Notes under the pieces: generated by a model
What the model was told of the DNA's origin: nothing
Database searches by the model: none
What the model saw: only the letters and a program-made list of their open reading frames with translations
Shown here: one piece after another, positions 13,741-27,529 of the stretch
Position numbering within the stretch: the first letter of the stretch is position 1
How the letters are laid out: the number at the start of each line of letters is the position of its first letter
DNA from: Rallus limicola
Lineage: Eukaryota > Chordata > Aves > Gruiformes > Rallidae
NCBI GenBank assembly: GCA_022605955.1
Contig: JAKCOZ010000012.1
Location: 23,620,015 to 23,684,014 of the forward strand
DNA length: 64,000 bases
Reading direction: 5' to 3'
Program-made: the position numbers and the translations under genes

Positions 13741-13990
13741 TAATCTGATTATTAAAATTATAGTGATGTTTTTAAGCCAGCAGAAATTCAATCTTATCTC
13801 TTCATTAGCAAAATCAGAGTGATTGGAAGGCTAATGATGACTCTTATTTGTTTCCTAATTTTCTCTACTGAACAACTGATAGAAAATCCACATAGCCTGT
13901 GTTAATTAACCTAATCCTGGCTAATTTATAATATTCTTCAGTACATTTATCTGTATTTAATCTTCCATGATATGAATCATCGTCTTCAGA
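13741..13990. promoter_or_regulatory. Candidate CNE, homeodomain-word rich
   Basis: Dense TAAT/ATTA words: CTGATTATTAAAATTATAG, GGCTAATGATGACTC, the palindrome GTTAATTAAC at 13911-13920, CTAATCCTGG (OTX-type TAATCC) and GGCTAATTTATAATATTC. No simple-sequence expansion explains them. Function inferred. Confidence 0.3.
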
Positions 13991-16900
13991 GGAACTGACT
14001 TACCTTGTAAACAATCAGGCTCTAGTTTGTATAGCTCCTTTATGTGTGTGATTGTGTGTACACAGTGGGTCCAAAGCGGTGCTTCCCAAGACTATTGTTG
14101 GCCTGGAACAATAAATATTAGACTTAATTTAAATGGGTCAGAGTTCATTCTCATCCACTGCCCATCATATGGCAAAACCGCCTGGTCAGTTGTTTAGTCA
14201 TGACAGGACCAGGAAACAACAATGAACTAATGGAAAATATGTATGTTTGATAGAGCTGCTTCTAAGCCATGCCAAATCAGTGTGTGATGTCACATCTGTG
14301 TCCTTCTGCTGATCTATAGAAAACAGTGGGGTTTTTCTCAGATTTACACTTTGTACCTGGGAATGTGGTTATCCAGTTAAACAGTGATGATGTACCTCTG
14401 GGTGGGATTTCTTGGGGTTTTTCATGAGATGAAGAAATATTACCCTTATTAATATTTCACACATTTTATAGGTAATACTACCTCTATGACTTCACACTGT
14501 TCTTCCCAAATGGTCCCCAGGTTGTACTCAGGAAATGTTATTACAAGACTTTCTGTCATGTTTTGTGAAAGGATGGGTTCCTGTGCCTGGCTGAGAGCAG
14601 GGGTGGAATTCTAGCTGCCCTTCCAACAGCTGGGGTGGCATGGCTGCTCCCTTGTAGCTGCTAACTGTCATCCACTGGGTAACAGCAAACTGGTAAAATA
14701 AGGTAGGATAACTGGGCGAATCACAGCCATTATGTAGGAAGCAAGGCAAGCCTTCATTCTGTGGCAGCTTATGGCTGGTGTTGTGTTCAAACCATCGCAG
14801 GGAAAACTGATTCTGGATGGCACAAAGTGTTTTCCAGTGACAATTTGCCTAATGTGCTGGGACTGGGCAGATTGCCTAGAATTTGGAATTTTCTCCTTGG
14901 AAAATGAGAGTAAGGTTTTTTTCCTGTCTTGCTGCATCTCCAAGCTGATGTTTCCAAGCCACTTAACAGATATTGTATTTCTCAACATCACAAATCCATG
15001 CATTGGCATTGGCTGCATTGAGCCATGTAGGTAAGTTTGTCTTCTACAGGGAGAGAAATAGAAGCGTAGGGACATTATAATGACTATTTTCAAACTCACT
15101 ACCTAAGGGATAGGCTTATAAACTCTATTTTTCTGTGTCTAAGCAGGCAGCCTACTTCTCAGTGCTGCTCAGCAGCATCCATTGACTGCAAAAATTATGG
15201 GGTGGATAAGTTTGCCTCTTTTGTTTTCAGTGTTTCAGAATGTGCTCGACTCCAGCTGTGTTAGGTATTTTTTGGGTTATTTATGCCCAACAACAGTCAT
15301 ATGTTAATGACCCATCTGTGCTTTGAAGCTGACATGGGTCTGAGGTGAAGTGGATGATGAAACAGGCTGCTCGTTGTTATTTGGGATTTTATAACATTTA
15401 AATGCATGCTGATTGTGTCAGAAAGAAACACAGGGGTACACCTCCACCCAAACCACAGTCTCCCCAGGGAGCATCCACGGGGCACTGTTGTGCATGGCCA
15501 AACCCTTCAACACCAAAGGGTCCTGATCCCAAAGACCTTACTCTTGCATCCAAGGTGCAATGATTACTATTTAATTATGACTTGGATTTTCACTAATCAC
15601 TAACAAGGCAGTCCAATTGAAAGCAACAAAAATCATTAGAAAATTGCTCCAGTCGTGTTATTTCAAGCAGATTGGAAGCAGATTGGGGTAGAGAGGAATT
15701 ACCTTAAAGGAAAAAAAAGAAACACCCAAAACAAAACAAATCCCAAAAGCTCATTTGGATTTGTATCATAACTGTGTATATTTTATGCAAGCTTGTCCCT
15801 AATAGCTGAACACTGAAATTCTCCACTGGATTGGGTACTCACCTCCAAACAAATTGCTCCTGTGAGGTTATAAATGGATTTTACAGCAGTTTTTAAGAGT
15901 AAAACACCCTATCTCCCAGCTCTTTTGCATGCTACAGCACAAGTCCCTTGAGCTCTAGTTTGCTGAAGTTGCCACCAAGTTTTTCCATGTGATCTGTTTT
16001 CTAGTGGAGCCCAGCATCCGACTCCTGCAGGGACTGTAACCGAGAGCTGCTGGGGTCAGGTCACTGGCGAGTCAGCTCATGCTGGCTAGAGGCAGAAAGC
16101 TCACAAAAGGAAGGTACTCCTACAAATATGGCTCTTATACATATGTTTTTTCATCTGTAATCAAGGGACGCCTTGGGTTATTGGGATGTTCATGTGGTTG
16201 ACTGAATTAATAATGTAGATAGTGATTGAAATTTAAATTCTTAGAGACAATATACCACATAAGAAACAGGGTCTATTCCTCCCCTTGAAGACAAATGCCT
16301 TGGAGTTATCACTTCAGTTTAAATGAAAGACTTTTTCATCACTTGGCATGCTCCAAATTTCCACAAAGGCGAGTTTACTGTGCTAGGGCTAAGCTTGGGA
16401 GCTGCTGCTGGGACGAGCCCTGATGAATGGGGGATGCAGCTTGCACTGCATCGACTGGCTCTGGGCATGTGTCAACTGCTCTGGTCTGTTCATTAAGCAG
16501 CACCACCTTTAAAAGGCAGCAAAGCTCTGAAACTCCCAACACAAAAAGAATCTGCCTTTGTCGGTGTTTATTAGTAGACCACGTTGTCTGTTTTATTGTA
16601 CAGAGCAACAGAGCTCACATCCATCTTTGTTCTTGGGTAAGATCCCTCTAAATTAAAATCTCTCTAAAATACATAACCCCAGTTGGAGTAAGGGGCTCCA
16701 TGGGACCCTCCCTTCATCTTTTTATTCAGTTCAGTTTACCCCCAGGTTTCTTTTTTTCTCCTCTTTCTTTCCTAACAACGTATACCTTCAATTAGGAGGA
16801 ACTCCAATAGGACAAAAATAAATGGAAAACAAAGATTTCTTCATCTTGGGGTATTTGACCCAGAGTCTTATTTATCTGCAGCCATGTCTATTTGTATCTG

Positions 16901-18194
16901 CTGCTCCTATAGTCAGGAATTTGCCCCAGCAAATTGGTGCTAACAAAGGCAGTTGCCCAGGGTGCCCCTTTCATGCACACACATGCGTTTATCCAGATGT
17001 TTGAAACACATTTTCCCTTTAACAGCATGTCAGTGAATTATTATGATGTATTTTGACATACCAGGGAAGGGGAATTGTTTCATATGTGAAACAATTTGAG
17101 AGGGGAAAATAAAACCTGCTGCCTTTCAGGGTTTTTGCTACTGCCAAACTTGAGCCTGGGATCATTCCTCTGCTTTCCCTGGACTTGGTGCAGAAATGGA
17201 TTTGTGTGCTTGCTCTCCATTTCTGGCTGCACTGTCAGTGCAGCCCTAAGGGAGATTAGACCCTCTGTTGCTTGGATAGTCCTTCCCCCAAAAGATCCTG
17301 CAAAACTCTCTCATCAGCAAAGCTCAGCCCACACCTCACTGAAAGGATGGTGACTGTAAACAGGGCAGGAAGAAGTTAGGCATGAAGCTGAGAACACAAG
17401 CTGTATTCTTTGCACTTCTGTTTTCACATGTTAAAGGGGAAAAGAAATTACAGAGAACTGACCAGCACGTGCTGAGAATGCTGGCACGTGGTCCTGTACC
17501 TGGGTAAAGCAAAATAGGTAAATGCTGGAGCAAAGAGTTGGAGGAGCCTGGTTTGGAGCTGGTCCTTACTCTGAAAATGGAGAGGTGATGCAGAAGGAGC
17601 TGGCTTGAGGAATACTCCTCCTAGGGGCTGCAGGAGCCTCTGCACCAGCCACTGGCCTCTGGAGACGGAGCATCAGAGCATCTTCCATCTGCGGGACCTG
17701 CTGCAGCCGCCCGGAAGCCTTTGAGGTTGATAATTAATGCAAAGGGTTTGGTTGAAGGAATACACCCCGTTTTGCTGCTGTAGCCTCTCTCCAAGCCTTG
17801 GCTGCAAGCAGTGGCCAGTGAAACGAGCCAGGTTGCCAATCACCAGCTCTGCTGCTGAGCTCAGCAAAACAACAGCACTCAAAGGAACTCGGAGCAGTTT
17901 TTAATTCTGCTCGTTCTACTCTTGGGGACTAAACACTAATATTGCTCCCTTACACCATTGCTCTCACCCTTCTGCCCCTGCTTCAGACTGCAGTAACTTC
18001 TTCATGTTTGGGGAGTTTCTCACTTCCAACACTGATTATTTTTCCCCCTAATCCTCCCTTCCTCATTTGCCCTGCTTAGCACAATTTCAGAGACTAGGAA
18101 GAAGGCAAGAACTTTCTTTATAGGAGATACAACTGCAATAAAAATACAGGTTAAGCTGGAGTCCTACCAACCTTGATTGTGTCCTTTTTAGGTG
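13991..18194. other. Gene-free DNA
   Basis: Unique sequence apart from the hairpin at 17.08 kb. The 143-codon minus-strand frame at 14668-15099 has no recognisable domain. A minor CAGATTGGAAG reiteration lies near 15.67 kb. Confidence 0.5.
17073..17096. repeat. Perfect 10-bp inverted repeat with 4-base loop
   Basis: AATTGTTTCA (17073-17082), loop TATG, TGAAACAATT (17087-17096). Both arms contain the SOX core ATTGTT/AACAAT, so it could be a paired factor site; it may also be a chance hairpin. Confidence 0.6.
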
Positions 18195-18440
18195 CATTTT
18201 AAGCCATCTCTACAGTTTGTGTAAATTACGCAGGCGCTATGGGTGTGTGAATACATTAAATATGCTTTCATAGGTTTGCCTGTCATATCATAAAAGCAGC
18301 AATAAAATTCTGAGAGTATATTATACTTATTAATGTACATTTGTAATATACAATCATTAATCACAAAGTACTAATAACAGACTTTTTTATCGTGGTGAGG
18401 CAAAACTTGCCAGCTTTGACTGTTATGGCTGACTTTACAA
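18195..18440. promoter_or_regulatory. Candidate CNE block
   Basis: GTAAATTACGCAGGCGCTAT, AATACATTAAATATGCTTTC, ATACAATCATTAATCACAAAG and GCCAGCTTTGACTGTTATGG give homeodomain, POU-like and TCF/LEF-like words in close succession. The stretch has complex sequence with no repeat family that I recognise. Confidence 0.3.
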
Positions 18441-19325
18441 CTACCTGCCTGTCAGCTTTAAACACAGAGGGGGGAATATTTCACGAGGAAAGTGCAAGGT
18501 CCCTAAAACATCTGGTTGTAAACCTGCAGTAGGGTCTGAAGCAATAATAAAGCTTGTGATGGATGAATCATGTGAAGCTTCCTTCACTAAAAAGCTGTTG
18601 CGTTTCAGGCTTATTCTCCTCTAATAATAGGTTTTCAGGACCTGGACAATAGTTGGAGCTTTCCCCTTATTCTCTGGGGTGAATGACAGCGCTGGGCAAG
18701 GCTCAGCCCTGTGATGGGTCACAAGAGATGTCCTGCTTTCCTGGCCCCGTGGGATGAGAGGTGTTCTTAGCTCCATGCTCACTGTGTGGCCCTTGTCATG
18801 ACACTGGGCAAGACTGAGAATTGTGCAGGAGCTGAAAGCCCTTCTCCAGCTTCTACCCTACCTACCAGTCCTTTGCATTTGCTAAAGGCTTTCCCCACTG
18901 TCAGAGGACACAGATCTACCCTACAACTCCATGGTCACTGCCTGTGCAACACATTTTGCTTCCTTTTCATCCTCAAGGATGACCATAGTGCTGGAAGGTG
19001 GATGAGGATTTTCCCCTTGGGTTCTGCCAAGTCCTTGCTGACTCTGGTGGGATCAGTCCCCAGCGCCTTTGGATTTGCCTCTGCAGTGGTGTAGCTAACC
19101 TGCTGATGGGCTGCCTTATGAACCTGGATACGATTTCCCTCCAATTGGCCTTTGATTAGCAAGCTTTTTATCCATCTGAGACTCAGATTCTGTGAAAACA
19201 CCTCAAGGAACCCATTTACCAGCAAGTGGAGGGGTTTCCCATAGCCATATGTTTCCTATGTAAATGTACGTGGTGACCTTGGAGCCATCTAAATCCCTGT
19301 GCACATCTCACTTGCTCACTGGAGC

Positions 19326-19339
19326 TTTTTTTTTTTTTT
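19326..19339 (+). repeat. Homopolymer T14
   Basis: Simple T tract in unique DNA; no adjoining element recognised. Confidence 0.95.
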
Positions 19340-22300
19340 GAATCAGAAGTAAAATCAAAAGCCTCTTTGAGGATTACTGAAAAGGAATTCCACATGTGTT
19401 AGTGTGTGTGCACACAGGCCGTTTATTTTAGAGCACAATCTCACTAAAATCAAATTAATATAATCCGATCGTGCTTTTAAAAGATTAAAATCCTAAAAGA
19501 TGGAACTGGAAAGCCTTTTGAGTTTTTATAGAAGACAAACAATTTATGTGGTCCATCATGTGCATTTTCAGACCAGCCTTGTTAGAGCAGATTTTCAGCA
19601 CACTGGGAGAGAACTGGAGTTTCACCGTAGATCTCAACAGGCTGTTGCAGTGCAAACCTTAAAAAAACCCAAAATAATTTGTTCTCAGTGCCATCTTTCT
19701 AGGAGGAAAACAATCCCTTCTTCCTAAAGTCATCTGTCAACAGGCTTTTAACCTTTCATCCCCTTTCTGGGAAGGGTCACAGCATCCTTGAGCTCCTCCA
19801 CTGGCTTGGGTCCTGGGGACTCAGTTCCACCAGTCTCCACTCAAAAGAGGTGCTTCGACCTCAAAACCCCATAGGAACTCCAGAAATGATCTTGTCAATA
19901 CACATTCTGCCCAGGTCTTCTGTACAATCTTAAAGAGAGAGAGTAGCTGGAAAGACACTCTCACTTCTCTTATTAGGGGAAAAAGCCCTGCCTCTCATCA
20001 CATTCCCTGTCCTTGTCTTAAGAACTCCACAGCAGTAAATTCAGAAATTGAGGAAAGTGCTTTAGTGACAGATTCAAAGACTGGCTCTTCTGTCCTCAGA
20101 ACAGATAACAAATCAAGGTCATGCCCTTCTTTGTGCTCTCCCAAAGGCTTGCTCTAAATACCATCTTCTCTAAGAAGGGGCAGTCTTCATTCAGCGCAGG
20201 TATACCACTGAGATTGACTACATGGAACTGGTGGAGACAGTTAGCATCATTTCACCCACAGATCATGTCCACCATTTCCCATACAGAGTGTACACTGAAT
20301 TTGCAGAAATTAAAGTCTACAATTTCAGAAAATTGTGTGTGATGCACGTACTAAACATCTTACATGTAGAATGAGGGACATGTTAGCATTGTGTATCTGT
20401 CTTTTTTCTTTCTATTTAGGTAAGAGAAGGGATATTTGCACCTGAGATCAGTAATGTGGCAGGGGAAAGGGTTAAACAAGTTGTGAGCCATTGCACAGCA
20501 GACACAAGCACCCACCACATCCCAGAGGCTGTAGCTATGTCTTCTTTTGTGTTTGTTTTGATACGTGCATCCACACTTAAAGGTGCAGGTAGCATGTATT
20601 TCACAGACCCATCTGTGCCTGGCTGGCAGTGCTCTCATTCCTGACTCTGGATCTCCCCACTTCCCTCTGGTGAGTGAATCGGTCTGTGCTCTGCAGGGGG
20701 ACAGGCTGTGGCAGCATCCTCACAGAGTTACCTGGGTGTTTTTGAAGACAGCTCTAGGACCGTTTTTGGGCTCTGTACTTCTGTTTTGCAGGCTCATTAA
20801 CTTTCATGGCTTGATTTCAGTGGTGTGTCTACATGACATTTATTTGCTTTATGAATTGAGGTTTTAATTCACTTATTTTGCTTTTAGTGAGTGAGTGGAT
20901 CCATGTTGTAAAGTTTTAAGACTTGCTCTTGAAACACTATCTTCTTGGCTAATAAACTGAGATGATGACAAGATCTGTAGTGAATATTCAAATAAATGTG
21001 ATTACTTCATTTCATGTCAGCAGAGGAGGTGAAAAGTGCAGCTCAACTGGCTGGGTAAGATTGGAAGGAGGGGCTGGGAAAAAGCAAGAGACAACAAAGA
21101 GATAGTTTGTAAGATTTAGTGGGTTTTTTCAGCAGGGGTGTTGAGAAGTCGGTGTTGCAAAGTTCAGCAGGGTCAAAGAAAGTGCAGAAACTTTCTTACA
21201 TTCATTGAGAAAATCTTGATACATGCTTCCAAAATTCAAAAAAGTAGATGGCCAGATGATGTGCTAATTTACCTAGTCTGAACAGGCTGAAGTTTGCACT
21301 GAGTATATATTACCCTTTCTATATCAGAAAGTAGAAAGTCCACTGTCTTTCACAAAGTATAATGTGATAAGACAGTCTTTCAGGAAATCATAAAAGACCA
21401 TTGCACCACTGATGGTGTTTCCTGGCTTGAAGATTGACTGACCCAGAAAAGCATACTTATCTAAACGAACTTTTTCGACCTGCATGTTTGTTAATAATAA
21501 AATAATAATTTCCAAAGGCAGATTGGACAAAACTCGGTCAGGATTATCTGTGTGTGGGCAATCAGCTGTGCAGTGGGCAGACTGAATCTGCTCTTTTGGC
21601 ACAGAAAATGCAGTGTCACCTCCAGGAAGGTGATGTTCCTGGGAAAGGTAGGCCAATATTTGGTTTATCTGTAGACAGTACACAATGTTTTCCAGGTAAA
21701 GTGGTGATGCTGTTAACATGGAGCAATAAGATGATGTTTACACAGATAAAACCTTTGTCTCAGATGAAAATGACAATGTAGGTCTGTTCCATTAACCTTT
21801 GCTTTGACTCTGGGGTGTCCTTGAGAGAGTCTCTATGCAGACTTCCATAGGCTGACTCATCCTGGGTCATAATCTTGCTTCAATACTTAGAAAAATGTGT
21901 TCTCTGCAAGTGACAGTGTTTGTGGTGCTGCTGCCTATATGAGGCCATCCCAGGCACAGGGAGTTTTCTGCTTAGAGTAATTTCACAGCATGTTTAGAGA
22001 GATGAGTACCCTACTCTGCAGAACACCTGGGCTGTTGCTAACTGTATCTGTCCTTTAAAACCTGTCAAGGTAAAGGTGATTAAAGTGCACTTGATGTTTT
22101 CTACCAACAAAGGTATCTTGTTCCTAATGCAGGCAGTAGAAATATTCTCTGGGTGGGTCCTTGCAAGGCCACTCATGCTGGTCCTTATGCTGCAGAAGTT
22201 TCTGCAGCACATGGAAAAGGTGTGCAGTGGGACACTGGTTTTACATACTCCTGGCTCTTTTCTTCTTGATTTTGGAGGATCAGGAAAGCTGTAGGGACAC

Positions 22301-23594
22301 TCAGTGTGAGATGACTGACAGCTTCTTGGTGGCAAAGTGAAGACAGAGATGCATCAGATGGGGAATTTTGGAAAGGCTCCCCTTTGAAAAATTCCCTCTG
22401 CCTGCCACGTGGCTGCAGGAGGGGTTTTACTCATGAGAAGCCTACAGGAATGAGAAGAATTATTGTCCTTCACCTGTACTGCTAAGCTGCCTGCAGTTAA
22501 AAATAGTAGGGGCTCCAAGGGAAGAGGTAGCAGTGTGGGCTGCTCCATGGAGACCCTATAAATATTAGCTTAAGGTTAGATTTTAGGAATTGATTTCTTT
22601 TTGGAGGGATTCATCGTTGTGGACTTGCAGGGGCTTTGGAGGATGGAAGAGGAGGTTGCTTCAAGGGACTAAGTTCCCTCCTTCCTTCAGGTTCCTGTAC
22701 TCATTGGAGTTTCTGTGCATGTGTGTGTTCTCCCAGTCTAAACAAGGATCATAATTCTTCCCTGTCTTACTGGATGCTGCATTGCTACAATAATCAGTAT
22801 CTCTGCAGAGCTCTGAAACGTTCATGTTCACTCTTCCTCTTGTGCAAAATCTTAATTTCTCTGATCTCCCACTGTAGGAGTGCACACAACCTCACCTTCC
22901 AAACCTTAAGCTTGGATCATTTCTTCCAGACACATGATGTAAAAGGTTTTTAAAATACTTGTCCAACCTGCAAATCAGTTGATGAGATTTGTTATGAAAT
23001 TTATTTGGAAAAATATTTCTCTGGCTTCAGGCTACACATGGAAGGTGTTATCCTGGAGAGAGGCATTGTCAGAGAGTCATAAGCAAGAGAATATAGAAGG
23101 CTACTGTTAATAAAAGCTGTCATGAAATGCTGGTTATAGTGGTTGATGACCAACATAATAAACTCCTCTCTTCTTCTTCTCTTGGAGAAAAGCTAATTTG
23201 TGATGTCAGTGCTGCTCTGTTGTACTGGTGTTCTCTCTGGGGCTGTGATGGCCCTGGAGAGAGGCATGGCACAGAGGTAGTTAGGCAGCATTTAGGCATT
23301 ACACAGTATATAGTCTGTTCTGATGGCAGGTGATAGAGGATTTACCCTTAGAAGTCTTTTTATACCACGGTGATTATGCTTCAGACTTGCCAAGTGCGTT
23401 TAGAGATGGGATGATATTAAGTGGGTTGAGAAAAGAATGCAAGAAAACATTATAATCCAGAAACCAGATAGCTGCCTGGAGAGAGAAAGGCTCGTAATGT
23501 CAATCGAGAGCTTCGTGTGGAAATGAGACTGATGCTCAGTTTACAGAATCTTCCAAACATCACTGAAGATTCAGGGTAACCATTTTCCTTTCCA

Positions 23595-23608
23595 CCCCCC
23601 CCCCCCCC
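23595..23608 (+). repeat. Homopolymer C14
   Basis: Fourteen consecutive C residues, the only long C run in the window. Exact length is unreliable in sequence data. Confidence 0.95.
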
Positions 23609-26360
23609 ACTCTGTTAATTCCACTTAAGAAAGAAGAGGCACTGACCAAAAAGGCACTAAACACCAGAGAGGGGGATGCATGGCTTCAGCTTTTTCTCTT
23701 AAAGCAACTGTTATTTTTTCTCTTGCAAAACACTATTTATTTCAACACACGTTAAGATGAGGAGCAGATAGTCTGTTGGTTAACTTCTACTTCAAGGCTG
23801 GAAAACAACAGGTTGTCTTTTTATATACGCTTGAGAAATTTAATCTTTGCTTTTTATTATAATTTTACCTGTAAGATTTCTTCCAGATCCTTGTTGTTTG
23901 ATCAGAATGAGTCTGCTTCCTTCACATCCTCCTTTCTGAAGGCTCTTGTGGGACTTTAATAACCAGGAAAACTTGTCTAGGTGTGATGAATAAGCTTCAG
24001 AGATTCAGTTTGGGTTCTCTTCTTGCACACCACTCAGAGTAGGATGGCCTACCCTGAAACAACTTACCCAACTGCAAAACTTCATCATAAATTGAGTAAT
24101 TTAGAGTGAGAATTTAATGAATTAATTTGCATCTGAGTCTGTTTAAAGGAACAAGAGAGTTCTCCTTCAGTAAACTCCTCCCTCCCATTTCAGGGTTTCT
24201 TGGTGCCTGTATGATAGGTCCTGGTTCAGCACTGTGGTACTGAGGCAAAAGAAGACAAGCAGCATGAGATTCTCTTCACATGAGTTTTCAGAACTACCTG
24301 ACCCTGTCAGAAATGCTCATAGAAGTTTTTTTATGGCTGGAATGAAATGGAACCACAGTTGAATGGATCCAAAAGCTGCTGAGGGTTCATGGTCATAGGA
24401 GAGGCAGCCTCTCTGGGACCTGGCACAGCCTAGTCAGGGTGACTTTTTTCTGTAGTTTTGCATAATATTGCTGAAGGTGGATTCTGAGTCGATGTGCTGC
24501 CTGCGCTGTGTCCCCACACCTCTTCCAGCAGCCAGCCAGAGAGAATGTAAATAGTTTAAATTCAGAACATCAGATGATTTCACCAAAATGTCCATGAGAG
24601 GTCTGTGGATGTCAGAGTAGCTGCAGAAAATGGCTGTGAGGAAATACTGAATGATACTGAAGATGACTGAGGAGGTTTCAGTGTTCTAAGAAGGCTTTAA
24701 AGAGGGTGTGGGATGGACTACATCATCTGCTGGGAGCAGTTGTCTTTGCAGGTTGTTTCCAAGCTGGTCCTAAAAAGGTTATATGAGGGTTGGTTTTGCC
24801 CAATATGATATTTAGTTGAACAGTTACTATTATAGTACTGCAGCACAATAGTAATAATGATGCTGTGAGAACGCAGTTGAGCGGGCTGCTCTGTTTTTCC
24901 TCTGACAAGTAACAGCTACTACAGGTCCAACTCCAAAATTCCAGTTTTCACTGACAATTACCACCCTGACTTGGCTTTTCCAACAACCCAGCGCAGTGAT
25001 TGAATCCCACAGCTCTCCTGTCTCCCAGCCTGAGCCTTTAGGCCGCTTTAACATTTTTGAAAACATCCAAAGGAAGCTTTGAAATGCAGTCCCTTGCTCT
25101 GAGACAGAAATTCCAGGGAAATTTTTCTTCTGGCTAATGTACAGAACAAATGCTTTTGAAGCATCGTCTTGTTCTTCCAATTTACTAACAGGCAAAATGA
25201 GCGATCGTTCTAACAATATTGAGTAATTCTAAACCCAAGGTGATTATTTCTGTGGTTTATTTTCTCACCATGTGGATGTTAAGGGTTAACAGTTCCCCAG
25301 CATATAACTGACAGTGGTAATATTCTCTTTAGTCCGGAGCGGAAGAAGAGGGGAGTTGCTTGTTGTTATAAAAGCAGGGAATTTTTGGATCTTAGTAAAA
25401 TAAACCAGGACTTTGTTTCTTGAAGTAATTATTCTCTGGAGAGAGAATAGGAAAGATGGAGGCAATTAGGAGTGACCTTGCATCGCTGAATTGTTGAGAA
25501 CTTCTGGATCAGTGGCTGATATTTTCATAACTCCATTTAAGCAAAGCCTTTTTAAGCTTTTCTTACCACTGCTAGAGAAAACAAAATGTTTAATGGCTGG
25601 TCCAAACCCACTGACATTAAGGGTCTCACATTTTGCTTGGGTGGGGTGAAGCGGGGACCGTGGAGGCACGTGAGGAGGTTGGGATGAGCACAGGAATGGC
25701 TCACAGGGCACGAGGGACACAGTTGTCCCATAGGGAAGGGGAGACTGAATTCCTACGTGGTCCTAGCCAGCATTTTTGGGCGCACATCCCACCCTGGGCT
25801 CTGCTAAGGTAAAGATGTGTGGGTCATTATGTCCCTTGGGTAGCCAGGGTCACCACATTTACTGGAACAGCGAGGAGAAACAAACCTGGGAACACTTTTC
25901 AGTAACCTCCACCTAACCCCTTTTAAGTAGAGATTTGCGTTCTGATGGGGTTTTTTTCTTCTGAAAACTGTCTTTTGAGTGTTATCATTTAAAAAGCGTG
26001 TTTAACTTTTATGTGTGAAGTTGGCAATGAGTTACTATAAAGCAAATAAGACTGTCCTAGCAGCCTGAAAGTGGTGATATCACAGATAGCATTCACACCC
26101 TCATCTTTGTATTCCCTTCCTTCAAGGATATCAGTAGGCAAACAAGGTTGAGTCTCTAATATGTTTAATAAAGGAGCAATTTCTTAAGTTTCCTGACCCG
26201 ACTGTGGGAAAGGTAATGCATTTATCCCCTTGCTCTGCTCCAGACTGATAATGTCCCTCTGGCATGGTGGGATGTCACTGCTGTCAGCCCACAGTCCCTG
26301 GGAGACAGGTTTTGGCTCAGCTCTTCTCCTTGGACCTGTGGTTTAGGACCTCTTTCCTTT

Positions 26361-26685
26361 CATAGAATCATGGACTGGTCTGGGTTGGAAGGGACCCCAA
26401 GGATCATAGAGTTCCAACCCCCCTGCCACAGGCAGCGCCACCAACCTCCAGGCCTGGATCTACACAAGGTTGCCCAGGGCCCCATCCAACCTGGCCTTGA
26501 ACACCTCCAGGGATGGGGCGTCCACCACCTCTCTGGGCAGCCTGTTCCAGCACCTCACCACTCTCTCTGTAAAAAACTTCCACCTAACATCTAATCTAAA
26601 CCTTCCTTCCTTTAGCTTCAATCCATCCCCCTTGCCCTGCCATTACCTACTCTTTTTAAAAGTTGATTCCCTCTTTCTTTGGGAA
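26361..26685 (-). mobile_element. CR1 LINE 3' fragment, antisense
   Basis: Read on the minus strand, this is the end of CR1 ORF2 and its 3' UTR. On the plus strand it begins with CATAGAATCA (complement of the terminal octamer), continues with GGTTGGAAGGGACCCCAAGGATC, and then with the complement of the ORF2 tail (GCCCAGGGCCCCATCCAACC, then CTCTGGGCAGCCTGTTCCAGC). Similarity fades around 26640-26685 in the part matching CATTACC followed by a T-rich stretch and TTGATTCCCTC. Only one octamer unit remains and the frame is not intact, so the copy seems older than the one at 55.3 kb. It belongs to a different CR1 subtype: its UTR and octamer differ (TTCTATGA rather than TTCTGTGA). The plus-strand open frames at 26370-26594 and 26470-26724 are antisense readings of this element and not genes. 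Confidence 0.93.
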
Positions 26686-27500
26686 CTGATGAATAAAGTC
26701 TCCATAATAACAACCAAGCCCTAGCCCAGTAGTACAAGAAGCTTCAGCAACGCAGAAGTACTTTTCTCCAACATGTTTCTCAACTACTGTCACTTTTGTA
26801 ATCTGATATTCTCAGAGCTCAACAGAGTCACATGAAAAGTGTTTCCCTGGATGGAAGATGCATGTAAGGACCTATCTCTGTGTTGCATACCACCTCAGAG
26901 GAGGTTACTGTGAAAAAAGGCATGCAGATTTTTTTCATAGCTTTCATGTTGGTTGGTTTGTTTGATGTTCTCCTAGCTCTGGCAGACTGCAGAAAATTGT
27001 TTTCTCTCCTAGAGGCCATCACCTTTTGAATGATATAAAGGAGTTGATCTGTTCTGAGTTGTTTTTCTGCTATATATTTACTTAACAATTTCATTTTCTG
27101 AGCAGTTGTTGAAAGAACAGGAGTTTGTAAATTATACAACTCTAAGCAGTGGATACTGTCCATGGCTTCAAGCCCAGACACTGTCAAATGCTTCTCCAGA
27201 TTCTGGCTGGTTTCAGAAAATCATTGCAAATTGCAGAAGTATCAACATTTAAAAAAAAAAATAAAAATTTGTTCCTTTATTTTTGCTTAGTATATTCTTA
27301 CTTGCCTCCATAGCTGGCAACCAGTTTTCAGAAGGGGTTGGAACTGGGATATTGCACATATGGAACTGAACATCTGTGGTCTCTGTTATTGAAAAATTAG
27401 AAAGTTCAAAAATAAAAATAAAATTAATGTTAGATCCTTGGACCTCACTCTCTTGCTATTTGTTTTCCTTGTGCATTAGAAGTAAAAATGCCTTCTGTCA

Positions 27501-27516
27501 TAATAATAATAATAAT
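27501..27516 (+). repeat. (TAA)5 microsatellite
   Basis: Five TAA units (plus one T) abutting the MIR-like tail at 27.53 kb. Confidence 0.9.
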
Positions 27517-27529
27517 TCTCCATACTATT

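Larger units (their letters stand above)
18441..26360. other. Gene-free DNA
   Basis: Eight kilobases without a recognisable gene or repeat family apart from T14 and C14 tracts. The composition is more balanced (18.6-22.9 kb) than in the AT-rich flanks. The longest frames (131 codons minus at 21324-21719, 128 codons minus at 24830-25216) carry no family motif. Confidence 0.5.

Noticed and set aside
26370..26724. Plus-strand frames over the 26.4 kb CR1
   Set aside because: They are the antisense of CR1 ORF2 and UTR, a common false gene call in bird genomes.
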